Shown piece after piece: positions 1 to 6,207 of a stretch of 6,322 bases of DNA (position 1 is its first letter; each line of letters opens with the position of its first letter). The notes under the pieces were generated by a model that was given only the letters and a program-made list of their open reading frames with translations, searched no databases and had not been told where the DNA came from. This DNA comes from Clostridiales bacterium. Lineage in GTDB: Bacteria > Bacillota > Clostridia > Oscillospirales > Acutalibacteraceae. The translations under genes and the position numbers were made by a program. The stretch covers positions 1 through 6,322 of the forward strand of contig JAAZFZ010000001.1 in the NCBI GenBank assembly GCA_012511485.1. Reading direction: 5' to 3'.

Positions 1-48
1 AAAATATATATTGAAAAATTTGTTTTTTATTATTTTATTTTTATAATT

Positions 49-984
49 TTAACTTTCAGAAATAAAAACTGTTTCAACAACTTTAGAGCAGAATTCGGGA
101 GAATAGACCCATCTGTCCATATGGTCGGTGTCGGTATAATATTTTGTCGGTGCAGGCGGGTACTGGGCCTCAAACGAATCCACGATTATCAGTTTTATTT
201 TCATTCTCTCAGGTATCACATTCTTAATATACACGCAGGCGTGACATCCCTCCTCAATACCTTCGGAGTATTCGGCAAGCCCCGCAAGGTTAGGCGCAAG
301 CTCCACGAAAATGCCGTATTTCTCAACAGAGCGAACTATTCCGGGCACTGTTTCACCCGGATTAAAGGCGGCGGCATTCTGCTCCCATGTGCCGAGTAGC
401 TCCTTGTGAGTTAATGTAATTCTCCCCTGCTCGTCAATGCTCTTTACAATTGCCTTAATGCACTGCCCCTGAACAAACCTCACATTCGGGTGAGGAATCC
501 TTGATATTGAGATGCTGTCTATCGGCAGCAATGCACTAATTCCTGCGCCTATATCGGCAAAAGCGCCGAAGCTCTCCATATGAGTTACCCTTGCATTGAT
601 TATGTCCCCGGGGATAAGCTTGCTTAGATACTCCTCCATACAGGCGAGCTGAACACTTTTTCGGCTCAGGATTGCTATTGATTCCCCATTGTCATTTGTT
701 TTAAAGCCCGTCACCTTAAAACAAACAGGCTTGTTAACTCTTGATATCAATGCAATATCTCTCACGGTGCCCTCCTCAATCCCAACTGCTCCTTCAGTCC
801 TTGGGATAATTCCTCTCATGGCGCCGAGTTCGATATGAAGATTATGCTCGTTATCGCAAAGGAGCGCTCTGCCCTCAAGCACTGAGCCTGAACAATATGC
901 TTCTCGAATCCCCGCAGGCGACGATAGCGCCTTGCGATTTTCGGCAGTATTAATAAGTTGCCCTTCAGGCTGATAACCTTTCAT
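49..984 (-). CDS. S1 RNA-binding domain protein (ribosomal protein S1-like, three S1 repeats)
   Basis: A 311-residue protein with three S1 (OB-fold) RNA-binding repeats. The first, about residues 30-108, is degenerate. The second, about 124-193, is the clearest, with PGDIINARVTHMESFGAFAD and ending GRITLTHKE. The third, about 208-267, has PGETVPGIVRSVEKYGIFVEL. The C-terminal tail contains RWVYSPEF and KVVETVF (about 291-307), a pattern I associate with clostridial S1-like proteins. It is shorter than E. coli S1 (six repeats), so it is better called S1-like than rpsA. It probably binds RNA in the cytoplasm; whether it acts in translation is not shown. The ATG at 982-984 is preceded on its strand by GGTGGG about 5 nt upstream, which supports this start. 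It is divergent from the prfA operon. I found no clear promoter for it and no GC-rich terminator in the AT-rich 48 bases downstream. Confidence 0.88.
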   Translation of the reverse strand: MKGYQPEGQLINTAENRKALSSPAGIREAYCSGSVLEGRALLCDNEHNLHIELGAMRGIIPRTEGAVGIEEGTVRDIALISRVNKPVCFKVTGFKTNDNGESIAILSRKSVQLACMEEYLSKLIPGDIINARVTHMESFGAFADIGAGISALLPIDSISISRIPHPNVRFVQGQCIKAIVKSIDEQGRITLTHKELLGTWEQNAAAFNPGETVPGIVRSVEKYGIFVELAPNLAGLAEYSEGIEEGCHACVYIKNVIPERMKIKLIIVDSFEAQYPPAPTKYYTDTDHMDRWVYSPEFCSKVVETVFISES

Positions 985-1089
985 TATAACCCACCATTCT
1001 GCCGCAAAAACTGCGTTATTTGATACGATATCATTTTCATTTATATGCTGGAACCTTGTTGATAAATTCCACTTTTTAACTTCCTATTG

Positions 1090-1118
1090 TGTACAATCAG
1101 ATAAATATGTGGTATAAT
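1090..1118 (+). promoter_or_regulatory. Sigma-A type promoter with extended -10, driving the DUF951-prfA operon
   Basis: A perfect TATAAT lies at 1113-1118 and is preceded by TGG (1110-1112), giving an extended -10. TGTACA at 1090-1095 sits 17 nt upstream and matches four of six bases of TTGACA, so it is an acceptable -35. Transcription would start near 1125, leaving a leader of about 65 nt before the first gene. The palindrome ATTGT-GT-ACAAT (1086-1097) overlaps the -35. No other promoter of this quality is visible in the divergent region. Confidence 0.72.
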
Positions 1119-1178
1119 ATAATTTAAGTTGCAGTTTTAGTTTGCCTGAATTTTAAACGATTGTACCTTTTAAATACC

Positions 1179-1184
1179 GAGGTG
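1179..1184 (+). promoter_or_regulatory. Ribosome binding site fixing the DUF951 start
   Basis: GAGGTG ends 6 nt before the ATG at 1191. An in-frame TTG at 1161 would lengthen the protein by 10 residues but has no such site, so 1191 is the preferred start. Confidence 0.75.
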
Positions 1185-1190
1185 AATAAT

Positions 1191-1388
1191 ATGGAAATAT
1201 TTCCGGGCGACAGGCTTACTATGAAGAAGAAGCATCCCTGCGGCTGCAATATGTTTACCGTTCTGCGTTCGGGCATGGACATAAAAATTCGCTGCGATGG
1301 CTGCGGCAGGGAGGTTATGGTTCCCCGGTTGAAAATCGAGAGAAACATAAAATCCATAGAACATTCAGGTGATAAAAAGCAGGTATAA
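1191..1388 (+). CDS. DUF951 family small zinc-ribbon-like protein
   Basis: A 65-residue basic protein of unknown function. It carries two cysteine pairs, C17-x-C19 in KKHPCGCN and C35-x-x-C38 in RCDGCGRE, which probably form a zinc-binding knuckle. The N-terminal MEIFPGDRLTMKKKHPCG block and the following VMVPR segment match what I know of the DUF951 family in Firmicutes. Its length is normal for the family. It is the first gene of the operon, 39 nt ahead of prfA. A nucleic-acid or ribosome-related role is only a guess from the zinc knuckle and the neighbouring translation genes. Confidence 0.86.
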   Translation: MEIFPGDRLTMKKKHPCGCNMFTVLRSGMDIKIRCDGCGREVMVPRLKIERNIKSIEHSGDKKQV

Positions 1389-1417
1389 AATTGTACTTAT
1401 TTAATTTATGTATTTTT

Positions 1418-1423
1418 GGAGGG
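1418..1423 (+). promoter_or_regulatory. Ribosome binding site fixing the prfA start
   Basis: GGAGGG lies 4 nt before the ATG at 1428. An in-frame TTG at 1416 overlaps this site itself and would place the initiation codon inside the Shine-Dalgarno sequence, so it is not the start. Confidence 0.8.
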
Positions 1424-1427
1424 TTTT

Positions 1428-2495
1428 ATGCTCGATAAACTTAAAAGCATAGAAGAAAAGTTTGAGCAGATAAATCAAAAGCTCTGTAACCCTGAAGTGG
1501 TCAGCGACATTGAGCAATATAAAAAGCTTATGCAGGAGCTAAAGCAGCTGAGTCCCATTGTTGATAAATACCGTGAGCATAAAGCTGCACTGGCCGGTGT
1601 TAATGAGGCACAAACGCTCCTTGAAGAAAGCGGGCTTGATAAGGATTTCAGAGAAATGGTTCTTGAGGAAATAGAATCTACTGAAAAAGCTGTCGAAAAG
1701 ACTCGCGAAGAGCTTAAAATCCTGCTCCTTCCCCGTGACCCGAATGATGACAGGAATGTTATTGTTGAAATAAGGGGTGGCGCAGGCGGCGAGGAGGCAT
1801 CTCTTTTTGCCGCCGCTCTTTTCAGAATGTATTCCATGTATGCCGAGGCAAAGGGCTGGAAGAGTGAGATACTCAACGCCAACGAAACGGAGCTTGGCGG
1901 CTTTAAGGAAATCGTGTTTATGATTGAAGGCGAGGGAGCGTATTCCCGCTTTAAATTCGAGAGCGGAGTCCACCGTGTTCAGCGTGTACCCGAAACCGAA
2001 AGTCAGGGCAGGATTCATACCTCAACGGTAACTGTTGCGGTTCTGCCTGAGGCTCAGGAGGTTGATATAGAAATAAACCCAGCTGATTTGCAAATAGATA
2101 CCTTCCGCTCAAGCGGCGCAGGTGGTCAGCATATCAACAAAACCGAATCCGCAATAAGAATCACACACATACCCACGGGAACAATCGTTGAATGTCAGGA
2201 CGAGAGAAGTCAGTATAAAAACAAGGATAAGGCTATGAAGGTTCTTCGTTCCCGCATCCTTGAAGCCGAGCGTGAGAAGCAGAGCGACGCCATTGCGGGC
2301 GAGCGCAAGGCTCAGGTCGGGACGGGTGACAGAAGTGAGAGAATCCGCACCTATAACTATCCTCAGGGCCGTGTAAGTGACCACAGAATCGGGCTGACGC
2401 TTTATAAGATTGAAGCCATACTCAACGGCGACCTGGACGAGCTAATTGATGCCCTTATTACGGCGGACACTGCGGAAAAGCTCAATGCTCAATGA
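1428..2495 (+). CDS. prfA: Peptide chain release factor 1 (RF1)
   Basis: RF1 recognises UAA and UAG stop codons in the ribosomal A site and triggers hydrolysis of peptidyl-tRNA. This 355-residue protein has the usual RF1 length. The N-terminal helical domain (about 1-100) is followed by the PCRF region with [11 protein letters not shown] (about 114-124). The codon-recognition tripeptide PxT is PET at 188-190 within [18 protein letters not shown], which separates RF1 from RF2 (SPF). The catalytic GGQ is at 232-234 within [14 protein letters not shown]; its glutamine is the methylation target of PrmC in other bacteria. The conserved [21 protein letters not shown] follows at about 300-320. All key residues are intact. 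It is 15 nt upstream of ywlC and almost certainly co-transcribed. No prmC gene lies next to it here. Confidence 0.97.
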   Translation: MLDKLKSIEEKFEQINQKLCNPEVVSDIEQYKKLMQELKQLSPIVDKYREHKAALAGVNEAQTLLEESGLDKDFREMVLEEIESTEKAVEKTREELKILLLPRDPNDDRNVIVEIRGGAGGEEASLFAAALFRMYSMYAEAKGWKSEILNANETELGGFKEIVFMIEGEGAYSRFKFESGVHRVQRVPETESQGRIHTSTVTVAVLPEAQEVDIEINPADLQIDTFRSSGAGGQHINKTESAIRITHIPTGTIVECQDERSQYKNKDKAMKVLRSRILEAEREKQSDAIAGERKAQVGTGDRSERIRTYNYPQGRVSDHRIGLTLYKIEAILNGDLDELIDALITADTAEKLNAQ

Positions 2496-2510
2496 AAACA
2501 GGTGTAAAAA

Positions 2511-3530
2511 ATGCAGACCGTTATATATAAACCTGATAATCAAGGAATTGAAGCTGCCGGAAAAATACTGAAAAGCGGTGGTCTTGTCGCTATTCCGACG
2601 GAAACGGTCTATGGGCTTGCGGCAAATGCACTTGACGGGCAGGCAGTTTCAAAAATATTTAAGGCAAAGGGCAGGCCTCAGGATAATCCTTTGATAGTTC
2701 ATATCAGTGAATTTGAGCAGCTTTTTCCCCTTGTGCTTGAGGTTCCCGAAAATGCGGTTTTGCTCGCTCGTGCCTTCTGGCCCGGTCCGTTGACAATTAT
2801 TATGAAAAAAAGTGCCATTATCCCCGATGAAGTCAGCGCAGGGCTTGACACAGTAGCCGTCAGGATGCCCTCGCACAAAGTTGCAAGGCAGATTATTTCA
2901 AAGGCAGGTGTCCCACTTGCCGCACCCTCGGCTAATATTTCGGGCAGCCCCAGCCCCACAACGGCACTTCATGTCTATAATGACCTTAGCGGCAAAATCT
3001 CCGCTATTGTGGACGGTGGGAAATGCGATGTCGGGTTGGAGTCAACTGTTATTACCCTCAATGCACAGGTTCCGAGAATTCTCCGCCCGGGTGGAATACC
3101 GCCCGAAAAGCTTGAGCAGGTTCTCGACAGAATAGATATTGACGATGCAGTGCTCAATATTCTCAGTGAGGAAGAGATTCCTTCCTCACCGGGGATGAAA
3201 TATAAGCATTATTCTCCCAAAGCCGATGTTACAATTGTTAAGGGAAGCCTTGAGGAGTTTAGCGAGTATATAAAACAATTTGATAATGATGACCTAGTAG
3301 CTGCACTTTGCTTTGACGGTGAAGAAGAATTCATCCCCGCAAGGTGCATTCCATACGGTGCGCACGGCGACTCAAGGCAGCAGGCAAAAAGGCTTTTCAG
3401 TGCTCTGAGAGAAGAGGACAATATCGGTGCAAAGCGGGTATTCGCCCGGTGCCCGAAAGCTCAGGGAATCGGCCTTGCGGTATATAACAGACTCCTTCGT
3501 GCAGCTGCATTTAAGGTTATTGAGCTTTAA
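2511..3530 (+). CDS. ywlC: L-threonylcarbamoyladenylate synthase, Sua5/YwlC type
   Basis: The enzyme makes threonylcarbamoyl-AMP from threonine, bicarbonate and ATP, the first step of t6A modification at position 37 of ANN-decoding tRNAs; TsaD and partners then transfer the group. The 339-residue protein has the two-domain Sua5 form rather than the short TsaC/YrdC form. The YrdC-like domain (about 8-200) shows PTETVYGL at 29-36, the KxR motif KGR at 53-55 and the SxN motif SAN at 140-142, plus STVITL and ILRPGGI. The linker SPGMKYKHYSP (226-236) is diagnostic of Sua5, and the smaller Sua5 domain follows to the end with RVFARCP and GLAVYNRLLRAA. The ATG at 2511 has AGGTG about 6 nt upstream. 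The gene starts 15 nt after prfA and ends 23 nt before coaE. The name tsaC2 or sua5 would be equally valid. Confidence 0.95.
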   Translation: MQTVIYKPDNQGIEAAGKILKSGGLVAIPTETVYGLAANALDGQAVSKIFKAKGRPQDNPLIVHISEFEQLFPLVLEVPENAVLLARAFWPGPLTIIMKKSAIIPDEVSAGLDTVAVRMPSHKVARQIISKAGVPLAAPSANISGSPSPTTALHVYNDLSGKISAIVDGGKCDVGLESTVITLNAQVPRILRPGGIPPEKLEQVLDRIDIDDAVLNILSEEEIPSSPGMKYKHYSPKADVTIVKGSLEEFSEYIKQFDNDDLVAALCFDGEEEFIPARCIPYGAHGDSRQQAKRLFSALREEDNIGAKRVFARCPKAQGIGLAVYNRLLRAAAFKVIEL

Positions 3531-3553
3531 CCAATACTCAAAGGGGTGAGAGC

Positions 3554-4159
3554 ATGGGTATCCCCGTAATCGGGCTGACAGGTCAAAGCGGCGCAGGTAA
3601 ATCGACTGTTTGTGCAAGGCTTGCCAACTGGGGCTTCTTCATAATTGACGGTGATTTGATTGCAAGGGAGGTTGTGTGCAAGGGCTCACCGCTCCTTGAA
3701 AAGCTTGCCTGTGCCTTCGGCAGGGAAATCATTCGACAGGACGGCTCGCTTGACCGCTCACTGCTCGCAAAAAAAGCCTTTTCCTCACCTGAAAACACAC
3801 AGCTTCTCAATTCCCTGACTCATCCGCCGATAACAAAAAAAGTCTGTCAAAAAATAGATTTCGCCGTGAGGGAAAACTATCGTGCTGCTTTAATAGATGC
3901 CGCCGCTCTGCTTGAGAGCGAAATTGCGGGCTTTTGCGATATCATTGTTTGTGTCATAGCTCCGCAGGAGTTAAGGCTTGAAAGAATTTGTACTCGTGAC
4001 AATATTTCACATGAAGATGCCCTTCTGCGCATTAACGCCCAGAAGACGGAGGAATACTATCGTGAAAGAGCCGATATTATTATTAGGAACTATCCTCCGT
4101 TTAAGCTCGATGATGAAATCAAAGGGTTGATTGAATATGTCCGCAAAAGGGAAAATTAA
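3554..4159 (+). CDS. coaE: Dephospho-CoA kinase
   Basis: CoaE phosphorylates the 3'-hydroxyl of the ribose of dephospho-CoA with ATP, the last step of coenzyme A synthesis in the cytoplasm. The 201-residue protein is of normal length. The P-loop GQSGAGKS is at residues 10-17 in the context GLTGQSGAGKST. The substrate-binding segment DGDLIAREVV (32-41) corresponds to the family's DADxIAR motif, with Gly in place of Ala. AALLESEI (about 116-123) fits the central LLFE-like segment, and the RLERICTRDNIS stretch with following R and Q residues forms the lid. The ATG at 3554 is preceded by AGGGGTGAG with close spacing. Its 3' end overlaps the transglycosylase start by 23 nt, so the two are probably translationally coupled. 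The coaE / transglycosylase pair is a known Clostridia neighbourhood. Confidence 0.95.
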   Translation: MGIPVIGLTGQSGAGKSTVCARLANWGFFIIDGDLIAREVVCKGSPLLEKLACAFGREIIRQDGSLDRSLLAKKAFSSPENTQLLNSLTHPPITKKVCQKIDFAVRENYRAALIDAAALLESEIAGFCDIIVCVIAPQELRLERICTRDNISHEDALLRINAQKTEEYYRERADIIIRNYPPFKLDDEIKGLIEYVRKREN

Positions 4160-4706
4160 GCTTGCAGTTGCAGTTGTCTTGCTTGCTGGTGCCATTGTCT
4201 GCATCGTGAGTGTTGCGGGCGTTTCAATATATAAATTATTTTATCCCATCAAATATACCGATTTTGTAGAAAAATACGGTGATGAACATAATTTAGATAA
4301 AGAATTAATTTATGCCGTCATAAAAACCGAAAGTTCTTTTAATTCCGACGCAGTGTCCTCTGTGGGTGCTGTTGGGCTTATGCAGATAACTCCCGAAACC
4401 TTTGATTGGCTAAAAATAAAAATGGGTGAAAACTATTCGGATTTGGATTTGAAGGACGCTGAAACTAGCATCAAATACGGAGTTTTTTTCCTCAGCCTTC
4501 TGATTGACGAATTCGGTGACAAAAAAACGGCACTTGCCGCCTATCACGCCGGGCGTGGGCGAGTCAATGAATGGCTTGATGACGCCTCAATTTCTCCCGA
4601 TGGCAAAACACTTGAGAATATTCCGTACAAAGACACAGAATACTATGTTAATAAGGTCACAAAAGCTGAAAATATATACAGAAATCTATATGATTCAGAG
4701 CAATAA
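4137..4706 (+). CDS. Membrane-anchored lytic murein transglycosylase (SLT domain, GH23)
   Basis: The family cleaves the MurNAc-GlcNAc bond of peptidoglycan non-hydrolytically, giving 1,6-anhydroMurNAc ends. This 189-residue protein has a short basic start, one hydrophobic segment at about 9-31 that looks like an uncleaved signal anchor (no lipobox), and an extracytoplasmic SLT domain at about 40-185. The catalytic glutamate is E65 in IKTESSFN, followed by AVGLMQITPET (78-88), AAYHAGRGRVNEWL (134-147) and IPYKDTEYYVNKV (162-174). The usual YNAGPG is YHAGRG here, so the Asn-to-His change is worth noting. The ATG at 4137 lies inside coaE and has AAAGGG (4121-4126) about 10 nt upstream; a TTG at 4131 would add two residues and cannot be excluded. 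It stands alone as a small Slt-like enzyme without the helical superhelix of Slt70. A role in wall growth or remodelling is inferred from family. Confidence 0.9.
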   Translation: MSAKGKIKLAVAVVLLAGAIVCIVSVAGVSIYKLFYPIKYTDFVEKYGDEHNLDKELIYAVIKTESSFNSDAVSSVGAVGLMQITPETFDWLKIKMGENYSDLDLKDAETSIKYGVFFLSLLIDEFGDKKTALAAYHAGRGRVNEWLDDASISPDGKTLENIPYKDTEYYVNKVTKAENIYRNLYDSEQ

Positions 4707-4719
4707 ATCTTTAGTTTAT

Positions 4720-4725
4720 GGAGGA
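4720..4725 (+). promoter_or_regulatory. Ribosome binding site fixing the M18 aminopeptidase start
   Basis: GGAGGA lies 6 nt before the ATG at 4732. The reading frame stays open upstream to 4504, but that extension overlaps the transglycosylase gene by about 200 nt and has no family similarity, so 4732 is the start. Confidence 0.82.
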
Positions 4726-4731
4726 ATAAAA

Positions 4732-6138
4732 ATGAGTGAAGAAAAAAGCGCTGCCGAGCTCCTTGCCGAAAAGCTCAGATTGAAATCGGAAAATGCGGGG
4801 CAAATATTGTCGGATGAGGAAATAAGAAAGGCTGATGATTTCTGCGAGGGTTACAAATCCTTCCTCAATTCCTGCAAGACTGAGCGTGAATGTGCGCTTT
4901 TCTTTAAGTTTTTTGCCGAGCAGAACGGGTTTCGGGAGTTTGACAAAAGCTCAAAATACTCTGCAGGCGACAAGGTCTACCGCCTGAACAGAGATAAGGC
5001 GCTCATAGTTGCGGTTATGGGCAAAAAGAGGATAGGCGAGGGAGTGCGAATTGCAGCTGCTCATATCGATTCGCCGAGAATAGATTTAAAGCCTAACCCC
5101 GTTTATGAGGATAGTGAGCTTGCTCTTTTCAAAACCCACTATTACGGCGGTATAAAAAAATATCAGTGGACAGCTATACCCCTCTCCCTTCACGGCGTTA
5201 TCATTCTCGGTGATGGCACAAAGGTCAATGTAACAATAGGTGAAAAGGATGACGAGCCTAAATTCGTTATTTCCGACCTTCTGCCCCATCTTGCAAAAGA
5301 GCAGATGAAAAAACCGCTTGAGGAAGCAATCGCGGGCGAGGATCTCAATGTACTAATAGGCAGCCGCCCCTTCAAAAGCGATAAGGGTAGCGAGCTTGTT
5401 AAACTGAATATCCTCAATATTCTATATGAAAAATACGGAATGAAGGAATCGGATTTTCTCAGCGCAGAGCTTGAGCTTGTGCCTGCATTCCACTCATGTG
5501 ATATCGGGTTTGACAGGAGCATGATTGGCAGCTACGGACATGACGACAGAGTCTGTGCCTATCCATCCTTCATGGCTACCATTGACTGCGGTGTGCCGGA
5601 ATATACCTGTGTAACAATCCTGACCGACAAAGAGGAAACCGGAAGTGAGGGCAACACGGGGCTCAAGTCTTCATATTTGAGATATTTTATCGAGGATCTT
5701 GCCGCATTGGAGGGACTTAGCGGCAGAGATGTTTTGAGCCGCTCTATGTGCCTTTCAGCTGATGTCAACGCTGGATTTGACCCGACATATCCTAGTGTGC
5801 TTGATCGCATGAATGCGGCTTACCTTAACAAGGGCATTGTTGTGACAAAATTCACCGGCTCAAGGGGCAAAAGTGGAACCTCAGATGCCAGCGCAGAATA
5901 TGTGGGTTTTATACGCAGAGTTTTTGATAAAGCCGAAATCGTCTGGCAAATGGGCGAATTGGGTAAAGTCGATGCGGGGGGTGGCGGAACAGTTGCAATG
6001 TATATTGCAAATCTTGATGTGGATGTTATAGATGTAGGCGTGCCAGTGCTTTCTATGCACGCTCCGTTTGAGGTTGTTTCAAAGCTGGATGTCTACATGG
6101 CTTTTAAGGCATTCAAAGCGTTTTTCTTGGCGGATTAA
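4732..6138 (+). CDS. M18 family metallo-aminopeptidase
   Basis: A cytoplasmic zinc aminopeptidase of the M18 (aspartyl aminopeptidase / aminopeptidase I) family, which removes N-terminal residues, often acidic ones, from peptides. The 468-residue length fits the bacterial 'M18 aminopeptidase 1' group, named apeA in some clostridial genomes; I do not assign the symbol because two subtypes exist. The expected dinuclear-metal residues are all present: H111 in AAAHIDSPRIDLKP, bridging D271 in GHDDRVCAY, E301 and E302 in DKEETGSEG (E301 the likely general base), D344 in SADVNAGFDP and H443 in SMHAPFEVVSK. The segment between about 130 and 250 is the intervening dimerisation domain of the family. 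The gene starts 25 nt after the transglycosylase and is the last of the operon. Its stop codon is only about 2 nt from an antisense group II intron remnant. Its true substrate preference cannot be read from sequence. Confidence 0.95.
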   Translation: MSEEKSAAELLAEKLRLKSENAGQILSDEEIRKADDFCEGYKSFLNSCKTERECALFFKFFAEQNGFREFDKSSKYSAGDKVYRLNRDKALIVAVMGKKRIGEGVRIAAAHIDSPRIDLKPNPVYEDSELALFKTHYYGGIKKYQWTAIPLSLHGVIILGDGTKVNVTIGEKDDEPKFVISDLLPHLAKEQMKKPLEEAIAGEDLNVLIGSRPFKSDKGSELVKLNILNILYEKYGMKESDFLSAELELVPAFHSCDIGFDRSMIGSYGHDDRVCAYPSFMATIDCGVPEYTCVTILTDKEETGSEGNTGLKSSYLRYFIEDLAALEGLSGRDVLSRSMCLSADVNAGFDPTYPSVLDRMNAAYLNKGIVVTKFTGSRGKSGTSDASAEYVGFIRRVFDKAEIVWQMGELGKVDAGGGGTVAMYIANLDVDVIDVGVPVLSMHAPFEVVSKLDVYMAFKAFKAFFLAD

Positions 6139-6170
6139 TCAATCGCCATTAGTTGAGTAGCTAACCTCTC

Positions 6171-6205
6171 ACGCACCGTGCATACCGTTGAGTACACGGC
6201 GGTTC
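6171..6205 (-). ncRNA. Group II intron domain V-like hairpin, degenerate
   Basis: Directly after the maturase stop the minus strand reads GAACCGCCGTGTAC, a short loop, then GGTATGCACGGTGCGT. CCGTG pairs with CACGG, flanked by further G-U and C-G pairs; TAC pairs with GTA above a two-base TG bulge on the 3' side. The bulged two-part stem is the shape of domain V, the catalytic core of group II introns. The outer stem is disturbed by one extra C (GTGCGT where GTGGT would be expected), and the tip is weak (T-G pair with a CAAC loop). This fits a decaying copy. Confidence 0.5.
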
Positions 6206-6207
6206 AA

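Noticed and set aside
1..48. Possible terminator for the S1-like gene
   Set aside because: The stretch is almost pure A/T with only a 5-bp A-T hairpin and no GC stem.
121..399. Plus-strand open frame of 92 codons within the S1-like gene
   Set aside because: It is antisense to a well-supported gene, has no recognisable motif and no ribosome binding site.
985..1080. Promoter for the minus-strand S1-like gene
   Set aside because: TATAAA-like hexamers exist on the minus strand but none has a matching -35 at 16-18 nt, so no position can be supported.
1539..2018. Minus-strand open frame of 159 codons within prfA
   Set aside because: It is a shadow of the RF1 gene; the translation is low in complexity and matches nothing I know.
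4504..4731. N-terminal extension of the M18 aminopeptidase
   Set aside because: It overlaps the transglycosylase in another frame, and a strong GGAGGA site marks the start at 4732.
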